Assembly (NCBI RefSeq): GCF_019047785.1
Contig: NZ_CP077290.1
Location: 3,100,001 to 3,164,000 of the forward strand
Source: Enterobacter cancerogenus
GTDB taxonomy: Bacteria > Pseudomonadota > Gammaproteobacteria > Enterobacterales > Enterobacteriaceae
Length of the DNA stretch: 64,000 nucleotides
Reading direction: 5' to 3'
How positions within the stretch are numbered: the stretch's first letter is position 1; the number at the start of each line of letters is the position of its first letter. Made by a program: the position numbers and the translations under genes. The notes under the pieces were generated by a model, which saw only the letters and a program-made list of their open reading frames with translations, was not told where the DNA came from and made no database searches. Below are positions 9,923 to 19,050 of this stretch, in pieces.

Positions 9923-9950
9923 AACACGGGCATCCCTGCCCGTGTTGTTT
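9923..9950 (+). terminator. Terminator after ppiA
   Basis: The 10-bp stem AACACGGGCA/TGCCCGTGTT with a TCCC loop is followed by GTTT. It lies 8 bp after the ppiA stop. Confidence 0.75.
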
Positions 9951-10020
9951 AGCCCTCCCTGCGAAAGCGCGTTTTGCTGCTTATACTTGTGGCAAACGGA
10001 CATATTCAGGGAGGCGTTAA

Positions 10021-10188
10021 GTGAAAAAACTCACCGACAGGCAAAAGTCCCGACTCTGGGAACAGCAGCGCAACGTTAATTTTCAGGCCAGCCGCCGCCT
10101 TGAAGGCGTCGAAAGTCCCCTTGTCACGCTAAACGCCGAGGATGCCCAGCGCCGCCTTGATGAACTCAGGAGGCACTATGAGCGATAA
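10021..10188 (+). CDS. yhfG: YhfG, antitoxin of the Fic protein (FicA type)
   Basis: This 55-residue basic protein starts at GTG ([16 protein letters not shown]) behind GGGAGG. It contains the class I Fic-inhibitory motif (S/T)xxxE(G/N) as Ser24-Arg-Arg-Leu-Glu28-Gly29. In the known family the motif Glu blocks ATP binding in the partner Fic enzyme. It overlaps fic by 11 bp, so the two are co-translated. Length and sequence match E. coli YhfG closely. Confidence 0.93.
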   Translation: MKKLTDRQKSRLWEQQRNVNFQASRRLEGVESPLVTLNAEDAQRRLDELRRHYER

Positions 10189-10780
10189 AATCGGTGACGA
10201 CCGCGACCCGTATCTCTACCCCGGCCTGAACGTCATGCGCAACCGTCTTAACATGCGGCAGGCGGACCGACTGGCGCAAGCGGCGTACGAAATCACCGCG
10301 CTGCGTGCGGCCACGCTACCGTTGGGGCCGTCCGCGCCGGGGCTTCCGCACCTGTGCGCTATTCATCGCCATCTTTACCAGGATATTTTCGAGTGGGCGG
10401 GGGATATCCGCGAAGTCGATATTTATCAGGGCGATACCCGCTTCTGCCACTTTGCCTATATCGAGAAAGAGGGCAACGCGCTGATGCAGGATCTCGAAGA
10501 GGAGGGCTATCTGGCGGGGCTGGAGAAAGACGAATTTATCGCTCGTCTCAGCCATTACTACTGCGAGATTAACGTTCTGCATCCGTTCCGCATCGGTAAC
10601 GGCATCGCGCAGCGCATCTTCTTTGAGCAGCTGGCGCTCCACGCGGGCTATCAGCTGAGCTGGGAAGGCATCGACCCGGACGACTGGGCCACCGCCAACC
10701 AGAACGGCGCGATGGGCGATCTCACGGCGCTTAACGCCATCTTTGCCAAAGTAGTGAGCGAAGCGCGGGAAACTGAGTAG
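10178..10780 (+). CDS. fic: Fic-domain adenylyltransferase (toxin partner of YhfG)
   Basis: Fic enzymes transfer AMP from ATP to target hydroxyl groups, and known class I members modify gyrase and topoisomerase IV. This 200-aa protein has the Fic motif [12 protein letters not shown] at residues 135-146. It keeps the catalytic His135 and the final Arg146, but Ile replaces the first Arg of the canonical HPFxxGNGRxxR. The ATG at 10178 ([16 protein letters not shown]) matches the E. coli start, and an in-frame start 36 bp upstream is rejected. It lies in an operon with yhfG, and pabA follows 30 bp later. Confidence 0.95.
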   Translation: MSDKIGDDRDPYLYPGLNVMRNRLNMRQADRLAQAAYEITALRAATLPLGPSAPGLPHLCAIHRHLYQDIFEWAGDIREVDIYQGDTRFCHFAYIEKEGNALMQDLEEEGYLAGLEKDEFIARLSHYYCEINVLHPFRIGNGIAQRIFFEQLALHAGYQLSWEGIDPDDWATANQNGAMGDLTALNAIFAKVVSEARETE

Positions 10781-10810
10781 AATAGGGCGGCATTTTTTTC
10801 CGGAGCCGCC

Positions 10811-11374
10811 ATGATCCTGCTGATTGATAACTACGATTCCTTCACCTGGAACCTTTACCAGTATTTTTGCGAACTGGGTGCAGAGGTGGTTGTCCGCCGT
10901 AACGACGACATCACCCTGGCTGAGATTGACGTGCTGGCCCCGCAGAAAATAGTGATCTCGCCGGGGCCGTGCACGCCGTCGGAGTCCGGCATCTCTCTGG
11001 ACGCGATCCGCCACTACGCGGGCAAACTGCCAATTCTGGGCGTTTGTCTCGGCCATCAGGCGATCGCCCAGGCCTTTGGGGCAACCATCGTGCGTGCCGC
11101 AAAAGTGATGCACGGCAAAACCTCGCCCGTCACCCACGCAGGCGCTGGCGTGTTTTCCGGGCTGAATAACCCGTTAACCGTTACCCGCTATCACTCTTTA
11201 GTAATTGACCCGCCGACGCTGCCCGACTGCTTTGAGGTCACCGCCTGGAGCGAGACGCAGGAAATTATGGGGATCCGCCATCGCGAATGGGATCTCGAAG
11301 GCGTGCAGTTCCACCCCGAGAGCATTCTCAGCGAACAGGGACACCCGCTGCTGGGCAATTTCCTCCATCGCTGA
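10811..11374 (+). CDS. pabA: Aminodeoxychorismate synthase component II (glutamine amidotransferase)
   Basis: PabA releases ammonia from glutamine and passes it to PabB to make 4-amino-4-deoxychorismate, a folate precursor. It is a class I amidotransferase of 187 aa with the nucleophile Cys79 (GVCLGHQ) and the triad partners His168 and Glu170 (FHPES). The oxyanion-region motif SPGPCTP is near residue 50. It sits closely behind fic as in E. coli and probably shares that transcript. Confidence 0.97.
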   Translation: MILLIDNYDSFTWNLYQYFCELGAEVVVRRNDDITLAEIDVLAPQKIVISPGPCTPSESGISLDAIRHYAGKLPILGVCLGHQAIAQAFGATIVRAAKVMHGKTSPVTHAGAGVFSGLNNPLTVTRYHSLVIDPPTLPDCFEVTAWSETQEIMGIRHREWDLEGVQFHPESILSEQGHPLLGNFLHR

Positions 11375-11390
11375 TTATCTATTGCCTTGT

Positions 11391-11429
11391 TGTGATTTTT
11401 TATGCATATTTTGTGATTATATTTTCACA
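11391..11429 (+). promoter_or_regulatory. Tandem ARG boxes upstream of argD
   Basis: Two 18-bp boxes, 11391-11408 (TGTGATTTTTTATGCATA) and 11412-11429 (TGTGATTATATTTTCACA), are separated by 3 bp. This is the usual ArgR operator geometry. Each differs from TnTGAATwwwwATTCAnA at about two positions. They end 31 bp before the argD ATG, so arginine-dependent repression is inferred. Confidence 0.75.
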
Positions 11430-11439
11430 ATCACTGTGA

Positions 11440-12681
<1,242 letters not shown>

Positions 12682-12686
12682 CCTCA

Positions 12687-12719
12687 TTGCCCGGCGGCGC
12701 TGCGCTTGCACGGGCCTAC
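12687..12719 (-). repeat. REP element, inverted copy next to argD
   Basis: TTGCCCGGCGGCGCTGCGCT and the following arm GGGCCTAC form an inverted REP. Together with the first array unit it makes a BIME-like pair, seven bases before the direct array. Confidence 0.8.
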
Positions 12720-12725
12720 AAAACC

Positions 12726-13103
12726 GTAGGTCGGGTAAGCGCAGCGCCACCCGACAAAATGGCAGGCACGGTGTTCAGGTCTTGTAGGTCGGGTAAGCGT
12801 AGCGCCACCCGACAAAACGGCATGCACGGCGTTCAGGTCTTGTAGGTCGGGTAAGCGTAGCGCCACCCGACAAAACGGCATGCACGGTGTTCAGGTCTTG
12901 TAGGTCGGGTAAGCGCAGCGCCACCCGACAAAACGGCAGGCTCGGTGTTTAGATCTTGTAGGTCGGGTAAGCGTAGCGCCACCCGACAAAATGGCAGGTA
13001 CGGTGTTCAGGTCTTGTAGGTCGGGTAAGCGTAGCGCCACCCGACAAAATGGCAGGTACGGTGTTCAGGTCTTGTAGGTCGGGTAAGCGTAGCGCCACCC
13101 GAC
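12726..13103 (+). repeat. Tandem REP array: seven copies, 58-bp period
   Basis: Units start at 12726, 12784, 12842, 12900, 12958, 13016 and 13074, an exact 58-bp spacing. Each holds a hairpin GTCGGGT...ACCCGAC (preceded by GTAG) plus a roughly 28-bp spacer of the ACAAAAYGGCAGG type. Units differ by point changes: GCGCAGCG in units 1 and 4 and GCGTAGCG in the others. The array fills the 426-bp space between convergent argD and yhfK, and no gene is seen in it. Probable roles are mRNA 3'-end protection or gyrase/IHF binding, as known for REP/BIME. Confidence 0.95.
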
Positions 13104-13107
13104 ATAA

Positions 13108-15195
13108 TCAGTACGGCGTGCGTTTCAGTACGCGCGTTAACCAGATCCCATGATGCGGTCGCTGACGCCATGCCACCGACGAAATGGTGTGCATGGTGTT
13201 CAGATGCCCTAACACGCGCTGCAAATGCTGCTCCAGGGTGCTCATCGGCCCGTGGGTTAATGTTTCCGGCGCTTCGAGAATGTTCGAATCCCCCGACTCA
13301 CCCGGTGAGTCATACTCCAGACGCTGCTGGCACCGCTGCAGCGCAATTTCGCACGACTGCAAATAGCGCTGCGCCAGATCCGGGGTCAGCATCGTGTGCT
13401 CGCGCGCGAGGGTCGTCATCGCATTGATGTGCTCGACGATAAACTGGCTGTGCGTCACCCACAGTTTCATGTCTGCCAGATAGTGCGAGTTAAAGCCTGG
13501 CTCCTGCATCGCCTGGTTGAGCGAGTTAAACAGGGCGTTGTGCGCCTGGTTGACCTTCATGCGCTGATAGGCCAGCGGCGAGGGCTGCGGGTCGTCGCTG
13601 AGGATCAACCTGATAGCCTCCTGGTCTGCCTCCAGCGCGTCGTGGGCGTTTTGCCTGAGCAGCCCGCTCTGCCACTGCGGCCACAGCCAGACCATGCCGC
13701 CAAACGCAATCAGGCAGCCAATCAGCGTATCAACCAGCCGGGCGATGATGAACTGCTCGCCGTTGAGCGTGAGCAACTGCAGGGTATATACCGCCGTGAC
13801 CGTAAAGCCAACCATCGCCCAGCCGTAGCTTTTGCGGATAATCAGGTAGCTCACCAGCGTAATCGCCAGCATTCCCGCCAGCGTATATCCCTCCGGCACG
13901 TGGAAGTGCAGGGTGACCCCGGCAATGACCAGCCCGGCAATCGTGCCGCCCGCCCGGTGCAGGATGCGCACCCGCGTGGCGCCGTAGCCGTTTTGGGTAA
14001 CAAACAGCACGGTCATTAAGATCCAGTATGGCTTCGGCAGGTGCAGCGCCATCCCCATCAGGCTGGCGATGCTCAGCATCACGCTGATGCGCGCGGCGTT
14101 ACGCAGCGCCGGGGATTTCAGCGACAGGTAGCTTTTAAGGGCGGGCAGCAGCGGGAGCCGTTTTTGTTTATCGGCCATCAGGTCGCGTGGGTAGAGCGGA
14201 CGCTGGGTGCGCAGGACGCGCGCGATGCGGCTGAAGTGCCAGGCGGCGAACTGCCCGACCGGGTTATCCGGGTGCTGGCGGGCAATCTTCTCCAGCGCGC
14301 CGAGGGGCTTATCCATGTTAAAGCGCGTGGGGTAGCGGTGATAAAGAATGTCGTCCGCCAGCACCCGCAGGCGCGCGGACACCGTCTGAGCGTTCCAGCG
14401 GATCACCGCTTCGGCATGGCTACGCTCGACCAGCTTTTGCACCTCTTGCGGGTGATGCAGGCTGACCGAGATGTGCTCCTGCAGATCCAGCCCCACCTGG
14501 AAGATGCGCAGCAGCCGCTTGTAATCATGGTTTTTATTGGCGGCAAGCATATGCAGCTGCTGGTAACACTGGCCAATCAGATCCACCACCTTTTGCTGTC
14601 GCGTCAGCAGCGGCGGCAGTGATTTTTCCGGATCGGTGTGCTGGGTCAGCAGGGTGTATTTGGCCTCGCAGTACTCCGCCAACTGCACGTAGAGCAGGCT
14701 CAGGGATTCGCGCAGCGGCTGTTCCCGCCACAGCCAGAACCAAAACCAGTTGAATACGCCGTACCACAGCGTGCCGAGGGCGTAGATTAGCAGCGGCTCC
14801 CACACCGGCATATTGCCCGCCAGGCTCAGCGTAAAGATGGCGGCAATCAGTGAGGCGGGCAGCAGTCGGGCGTGCAGCGAGCTGATTTCAGCAGTCACGC
14901 CGAGCGTCATTGCCAGCACGGTCAGAATGAGCGGCAGCGGAATATCCCGGGCCAGCAGAAGCTGCACCGCGAGGCTACAGCCTGCAAACAGGCAGCCGCC
15001 AACGATCAGGCGTTTGAAAAAGCGCTTATGCGGCGTGTCGAGGCCCGCAATGTTGCAGCAGGCAGGCACAAGGGAAAACAGCAGACCCTGCTGGAGATGA
15101 CCGAGGATCAGGCCCACGGCCACAGGAAGGCACAACACCAGCGTTTGCCGCAGTGCGTAGTTAACTTCCGGGTGATAGATCAGCCTGCGCCACAT
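13108..15195 (-). CDS. yhfK: FUSC-family inner membrane protein YhfK
   Basis: This is a predicted inner membrane protein of the FUSC/aromatic acid exporter (YccS/YhfK) family, of unknown substrate. Two hydrophobic blocks (about residues 15-140 and 380-500) flank and precede large cytosolic regions (LYVQLAEYCEAKYTLLTQHTD and the C-terminal part). I chose the ATG at 15195 (MWRRLIYHPEVNYALRQ, 695 aa). The longer frame to the GTG at 15237 would begin inside the crp terminator hairpin. It follows crp in the same direction and converges on argD across the REP array. Confidence 0.9.
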   Translation of the reverse strand: MWRRLIYHPEVNYALRQTLVLCLPVAVGLILGHLQQGLLFSLVPACCNIAGLDTPHKRFFKRLIVGGCLFAGCSLAVQLLLARDIPLPLILTVLAMTLGVTAEISSLHARLLPASLIAAIFTLSLAGNMPVWEPLLIYALGTLWYGVFNWFWFWLWREQPLRESLSLLYVQLAEYCEAKYTLLTQHTDPEKSLPPLLTRQQKVVDLIGQCYQQLHMLAANKNHDYKRLLRIFQVGLDLQEHISVSLHHPQEVQKLVERSHAEAVIRWNAQTVSARLRVLADDILYHRYPTRFNMDKPLGALEKIARQHPDNPVGQFAAWHFSRIARVLRTQRPLYPRDLMADKQKRLPLLPALKSYLSLKSPALRNAARISVMLSIASLMGMALHLPKPYWILMTVLFVTQNGYGATRVRILHRAGGTIAGLVIAGVTLHFHVPEGYTLAGMLAITLVSYLIIRKSYGWAMVGFTVTAVYTLQLLTLNGEQFIIARLVDTLIGCLIAFGGMVWLWPQWQSGLLRQNAHDALEADQEAIRLILSDDPQPSPLAYQRMKVNQAHNALFNSLNQAMQEPGFNSHYLADMKLWVTHSQFIVEHINAMTTLAREHTMLTPDLAQRYLQSCEIALQRCQQRLEYDSPGESGDSNILEAPETLTHGPMSTLEQHLQRVLGHLNTMHTISSVAWRQRPHHGIWLTRVLKRTPY

Positions 15196-15206
15196 GGGGA
15201 GTAGAG

Positions 15207-15243
15207 ACAAAAACGGCGTGTCACCTTGCGGTGGCACGCCGTT
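15207..15243 (-). terminator. Terminator after crp
   Basis: On the minus strand the arms 15235-15243 and 15212-15220 (AACGGCGTG/CACGCCGTT), extended by GGTGG/TCACC around a TTGC loop, are followed by TTTTTGTC. The strong stem begins 10 bp after the crp stop. Confidence 0.9.
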
Positions 15244-15252
15244 TGACCGTAA

Positions 15253-15885
15253 TTAACGGGTTCCGTAGACCACGATGGTTTTACCGTGGGCAGAGATCAG
15301 GTTCTGGTCTTCCAGCATTTTCAGGATACGGCCCACTGTTTCACGGGAGCAACCAACGATCTGACCAATTTCCTGGCGGGTAATTTTAATTTGCATGCCG
15401 TCAGGGTGGGTCATCGCGTCCGGCTGTTTAGCCAGGTTCAGCAGGGTCTGCGCGATACGGCCGGTAACGTCGAGGAAGGCAAGGTTGCCCACTTTCTCAG
15501 ACGTCACCTGCAGACGGCGAGCCATCTGGGAAGAGAGACGCATCAGGATGTCAGGGTTTACCTGAATCAGCTGACGGAACTTCTTGTAAGAAATTTCAGC
15601 CACTTCACATGCGGTTTTCGCACGAACCCAGGCGCTACGTTCCTGGCCCTCTTCAAACAGGCCCAGTTCACCGATGAAATCGCCCTGGTTCAGATAAGAA
15701 AGGATCATCTCTTTCCCTTCTTCATCTTTGATCAGCACTGCCACCGAGCCTTTGACGATGTAATACAACGTTTCCGCTTTTTCACCCTGGTGAATCAGCG
15801 TGCTCTTCGATGGGTACTTATGAATGTGGCAATGAGACAAGAACCATTCGAGAGTCGGGTCTGTTTGCGGTTTGCCAAGCACCAT
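15253..15885 (-). CDS. crp: cAMP receptor protein (catabolite activator)
   Basis: CRP binds cAMP and then activates or represses many promoters at TGTGA-N6-TCACA sites. At 210 aa it matches E. coli CRP essentially throughout. The N-terminal cAMP-binding beta roll has [20 protein letters not shown] (the Arg/Ser cAMP contacts), followed by the C-helix and then the helix-turn-helix [23 protein letters not shown]-type sites occur in this window near ppiA and possibly mdcA. The leader of about 180 nt upstream resembles that of E. coli crp. Confidence 0.98.
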   Translation of the reverse strand: MVLGKPQTDPTLEWFLSHCHIHKYPSKSTLIHQGEKAETLYYIVKGSVAVLIKDEEGKEMILSYLNQGDFIGELGLFEEGQERSAWVRAKTACEVAEISYKKFRQLIQVNPDILMRLSSQMARRLQVTSEKVGNLAFLDVTGRIAQTLLNLAKQPDAMTHPDGMQIKITRQEIGQIVGCSRETVGRILKMLEDQNLISAHGKTIVVYGTR

Positions 15886-16196
15886 GCGCTGTTATCCTCT
15901 GTTATAAGCTGTCACCAGAGCCATAAATCGCATCCTGACTCTGGGGTTGCAATCGAATTCTTACCCATACCCTGGGAAGTCGGCTGTCGTAACGTTTCGC
16001 AGCCAGTAAAGTTTGATGTCCTCTGCATACATGTGTAACGTCAATGTATTACTGTAGCATCCTGAGTGTTTTAGCATAGCTTTTGACGCGTGTCTCCTGG
16101 TGTCTCGCTTCAGCATGATGCAGGTCGCCTTCCGTTGCGTGAAATGTAACGCGCGCGTACTCTGTCACCAAAAATGCAACGTTGGAGTTAATGAAT
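15886..16196. promoter_or_regulatory. Divergent crp/yhfA intergenic region
   Basis: These 311 bp hold no gene. On the minus strand a crp -10-like TATGCT (16073-16078) lies in a stretch similar to the E. coli crp promoter, giving a leader of about 180 nt. A CATGTATG-type dyad near 16027-16034 falls in the region where CRP autoregulates in E. coli. The yhfA promoter was not identified. Confidence 0.5.
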
Positions 16197-16601
16197 ATGC
16201 AAGCGCGTGTAAAGTGGGTAGAAGGGCTGACGTTCCTGGGCGAGTCTGCATCAGGCCACCAAATTTTGATGGACGGTAACTCCGGCGATAAAGCCCCAAG
16301 CCCTATGGAAATGGTGCTGATGGCGGCGGGGGGATGCAGCGCTATCGACGTGGTGTCGATCCTGCAAAAAGGCCGTCACGACGTGACCGATTGCGAAGTG
16401 AAGCTCACGTCTGAACGCCGCGAAGAGGCGCCACGCCTGTTCACGCATATCAATCTGCACTTTATTGTCACGGGTAAAGACCTGAAAGACGCGGCGGTGT
16501 CGCGCGCGGTTGACCTGTCTGCGGAGAAGTACTGCTCTGTGGCGTTAATGCTTGAGAAAGCGGTGAATATTACCCATTCGTATGAAGTGATTGAGGCCTA
16601 A
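16197..16601 (+). CDS. yhfA: OsmC-family protein YhfA
   Basis: This 134-aa protein of the OsmC/Ohr fold (usually peroxide-reducing, dimeric, cytosolic) resembles E. coli YhfA, whose function is not settled. Family features visible are the helix APSPMEMVLMAAGGCSAIDVV and a second Cys in SAEKYCSVALML. The two Cys occupy the places of the peroxidatic pair. The ATG at 16197 is chosen because GGAG lies 9-10 bp upstream and the protein then starts MQARVKWVEGLTF. Earlier in-frame starts lie too close to that site. Confidence 0.88.
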   Translation: MQARVKWVEGLTFLGESASGHQILMDGNSGDKAPSPMEMVLMAAGGCSAIDVVSILQKGRHDVTDCEVKLTSERREEAPRLFTHINLHFIVTGKDLKDAAVSRAVDLSAEKYCSVALMLEKAVNITHSYEVIEA

Positions 16602-16607
16602 TCTTTT

Positions 16608-16677
16608 GGCGGGTGGCGCTTCGCTGACCCGCCCTACAAAAGCACGATCGTAGGCCCGGAGCGCAGCGCCACCGGGC
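16608..16677. repeat. BIME: two REP elements in opposite orientation
   Basis: The first REP (16608-16637) has arms GGCGGGT/ACCCGCC followed by CTAC. The second (16650-16677) reads GTAGGCCCGG...CCGGGC. They face each other between the convergent genes yhfA and prkB. Confidence 0.85.
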
Positions 16678-16685
16678 AAAACAAC

Positions 16686-17555
16686 TCACGCGATCTGCTT
16701 GCCTTCCATCAACCGCTGCACCAGCGGCGTCATGATTAACTCCATCGCCAGCCCCATTTTTCCGCCCGGCACCACCAACGTATTGATATGTGAAATAAAC
16801 GACCCCTGCAGCATCGCCAGCAGCCACGGGTAGTCAATCCCGTCCAGATTGCGGAAATGGATGACCACAAAGCTCTCGTCCAGCGACGGAATGGTTTTGG
16901 CGGCGAACGGGTTGGAGGTGTCTACCGTCGGCACGCGCTGGAAGTTGATATGGGTGCGGGAGAACTGCGGCGTCAGGAAGTTAATGTAATCTTCCATCGA
17001 GCGCACCACCGAGTCCATCACCGCCTCGCGCGAATGACCACGTTCGCTGATGTCGCGCGTCAGCTTCTGGATCCACTCCAGGTTAACAATCGGCACCACG
17101 CCCACCAGCAGGTCAACATGGCGCGCCACGTCGTGCTGTGGCGTGACCACGCCGCCATGCAGCCCTTCATAAAACAACACGTCGGTGGGTTCCGGCAGCG
17201 GCTGCCAGGGCGTAAAGGTGCCCGGCACCTGGTTCCAGGGTACGGCTTCGTCATAGGTATGAAGATATTTACGGGATTGCCCTTTACCGCTCAAGCCATA
17301 TTCCGCAAAGGTCTGCTCCAGCAGGCCGAAGTCATTCGCCTCCGGGCCGAAGTAGCTAATGTGTTTCCCCAAATCGCGCGCCTTGCGGATGGCCATGTCC
17401 ATTTCCGGACGCGTATAGCGGTGAAAGCTGTCGCCCTCTACCTCAGCTGCCCGGAGATTGAGCTGGGCGAAAATCTTGCGAAAGGCGAGGCTGGTGGTGG
17501 TGGTTCCCGCACCGCTCGAACCCGTGACGGCAATAACCGGATGTCTGGCAGACAT
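16686..17555 (-). CDS. prkB: Phosphoribulokinase-like protein PrkB
   Basis: This P-loop kinase of the phosphoribulokinase/uridine kinase superfamily has 289 aa. Walker A is GSSGAGTTTT at about residues 12-21. Other conserved stretches are EGDSFHRYTRPEMD, YFGPEANDF and FYEGLHGG. No RuBisCO is present in enterobacteria, so the real substrate is uncertain and the name rests on homology. It lies in a minus-strand cluster yheT-yheU-prkB with short gaps, as in E. coli. Confidence 0.92.
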   Translation of the reverse strand: MSARHPVIAVTGSSGAGTTTTSLAFRKIFAQLNLRAAEVEGDSFHRYTRPEMDMAIRKARDLGKHISYFGPEANDFGLLEQTFAEYGLSGKGQSRKYLHTYDEAVPWNQVPGTFTPWQPLPEPTDVLFYEGLHGGVVTPQHDVARHVDLLVGVVPIVNLEWIQKLTRDISERGHSREAVMDSVVRSMEDYINFLTPQFSRTHINFQRVPTVDTSNPFAAKTIPSLDESFVVIHFRNLDGIDYPWLLAMLQGSFISHINTLVVPGGKMGLAMELIMTPLVQRLMEGKQIA

Positions 17556-17585
17556 AGCAACTCCCTGACTGAAAAGGTTTAGCGG

Positions 17586-17804
17586 TCAGCCGTGAAACGC
17601 GTTGCGGGGCATGATATTGACCGTCTCATGCAGTTCGGACCACACCAGCACCACGTCGCCGCTTTTCAGCTGGCGTTTCACATCGCTGACCTTTTGTTCA
17701 AGCGAACGTTCATGTTCACCATAATCGGTGCCTTCCCGCAATACAAAGCTTTCAATCAGATTATCGAGCGTTTCGGGAGAGAGATCCTGCCAGGGAATAA
17801 TCAT
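17586..17804 (-). CDS. yheU: UPF0270 protein YheU
   Basis: This small 72-residue acidic cytosolic protein ([20 protein letters not shown]...) is of the UPF0270 family, of unknown function. It overlaps the end of yheT by 4 bp and precedes prkB by 30 bp, so it is part of the yheT-yheU-prkB transcript. Length matches the family. Confidence 0.9.
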   Translation of the reverse strand: MIIPWQDLSPETLDNLIESFVLREGTDYGEHERSLEQKVSDVKRQLKSGDVVLVWSELHETVNIMPRNAFHG

Positions 17805-18823
17805 TTTATACCGTCCAGATAAGTCGTTAACCAGTCAGGAATGCGCGTCTCAAGCCACATTTTTGGCCGACGCAGCGTGCCGCCGACAAAGCCGACGTGC
17901 CCGCCGTACTCGGTGAGCTGATACTGCACGTTTGCCGGTAAATGCCCGGGCGACGGAATGGAGTGGTGATCCATAAACGGATCGTCCTTCGCGTGAATAA
18001 TCAGCGTCGGCTTTGTAATTTGATTCAGCAGCGGCATGGCGCTGCACTGACGATAATAGTCAATCGCGTCGGCAAAGCCGTGAATTTTTGAGGTAATCAG
18101 ATCATCAAACTCCCGCAGACGCTTCACCCGCTTGAGTTGCTGCAGGCTGATAGGCAGCGTGTCCGGGTAGGCCTTCAGCTTACGGGCGGCGTTGGCCTTC
18201 AGCAGGTTAAGCAGATAGCGCTGATAGACCCGGGAAAAGCCTTTTTCCATATGGTAGCTGCACTGCTCCAGCATAAACGGCGCGGAGACGATGACGGCGG
18301 CGTCCAGCGGAACCGCGTCGCTCTCTTTCGCCAGCAGGCAGGCCAGCATGTTACCGCCCAGCGAATACCCGACGGCGGCCGTCGGCACGGTGCCGAAACT
18401 GTCGCGCAGCCAGTGTAAAAACCAGGTGCCGTCTTCGGTCTCACCGGAGTGATAAATGCGTTTCTGACGGTTTGGCTCGCCGCTGCATCCGCGAAAGTGC
18501 ATCACCACACCGAGCCAGCCGCGTGCTTTTGCCGCCTGGATTAACCCGTGCGCGTAAGGGCTGTGCAGGCTGCCTTCCAGACCATGAAATACCACCAGGC
18601 GCGGCTTGTGGCGCGCCTGATCGGGATCTTCGCTCCAGGCCAGATCCAGAAAGTCGCCGTCCGGCAAATCGAGCCGTTGCCAGTGTGGGGTGAACTGCAC
18701 CTTGCGACGGATCAGGCGCGGCAGCATGGTTTGCAGATGAGGGTTCGCCACGCCGCGCATAGGCACGAATTCGGCGCGTTCTTCAGCGGCTATCTCAAAG
18801 TCGGACGGGATTATTTGGGTCAT
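17801..18823 (-). CDS. yheT: Alpha/beta-hydrolase YheT
   Basis: This predicted esterase/hydrolase of the YheT (AB-hydrolase 4-like) family has 340 aa. The nucleophile elbow GYSLGGN carries the catalytic Ser. The acid is in HAKDDPFMD and the His in [25 protein letters not shown] gives the oxyanion region. The physiological substrate is unknown. It is the first gene of the minus-strand cluster and is divergent from mdcA. In E. coli the next gene upstream is yheS, while here about 11 kb of mdc genes and an island intervene. Confidence 0.92.
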   Translation of the reverse strand: MTQIIPSDFEIAAEERAEFVPMRGVANPHLQTMLPRLIRRKVQFTPHWQRLDLPDGDFLDLAWSEDPDQARHKPRLVVFHGLEGSLHSPYAHGLIQAAKARGWLGVVMHFRGCSGEPNRQKRIYHSGETEDGTWFLHWLRDSFGTVPTAAVGYSLGGNMLACLLAKESDAVPLDAAVIVSAPFMLEQCSYHMEKGFSRVYQRYLLNLLKANAARKLKAYPDTLPISLQQLKRVKRLREFDDLITSKIHGFADAIDYYRQCSAMPLLNQITKPTLIIHAKDDPFMDHHSIPSPGHLPANVQYQLTEYGGHVGFVGGTLRRPKMWLETRIPDWLTTYLDGIK

Positions 18824-18902
18824 AACGGCGATGCTAATTATTGTCTGTTATTTACGATATCTTCCGAATTGTACCCCGTTTAGCCCGTTTTTCCGAAACA
18901 TG

Positions 18903-18922
18903 AACTGATCCCGATCACATTT
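18903..18922. promoter_or_regulatory. Possible CRP half-conserved site upstream of mdcA
   Basis: AACTGATCCCGATCACATTT has a perfect right half (GATCACATTT) but a weak left half. It lies about 140 bp before the mdcA ATG, in the yheT/mdcA divergent region. Confidence 0.35.
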
Positions 18923-18932
18923 CTTTACTGAG

Positions 18933-18955
18933 ATTATTACTCTCAGGCTAATGAT
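18933..18955. promoter_or_regulatory. Dyad upstream of mdcA, candidate MdcR site
   Basis: Arms ATTATTA (18933-18939) and TAATGAT (18949-18955) are inverted with one mismatch across 9 bp. This resembles a LysR-type T-N11-A operator. It lies about 95 bp upstream of mdcA, where the MdcR target is expected. The assignment to MdcR is inference. Confidence 0.4.
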
Positions 18956-19050
18956 TACGCTCTACGCTTAATTGATGCCTTTCTCACCAGAGCGCACACT
19001 TTACTCAACGTTAAGCAATCAGAATGATGTGCTGAATCAGGAGGTTAATA

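Noticed and set aside
12684..12881. 65-codon minus-strand frame within the REP array
   Set aside because: Its translation is just repeats of the REP unit. No start signal.
12726..13103. Regular repeats resembling a CRISPR array
   Set aside because: The repeated unit is a REP palindrome and the spacers are themselves near-identical. No cas genes are nearby, so it is a REP tandem array.
16135..16155. GTGAAATGTAACGC as a CRP site in the crp/yhfA region
   Set aside because: The second half-site is too far from TCACA to call.
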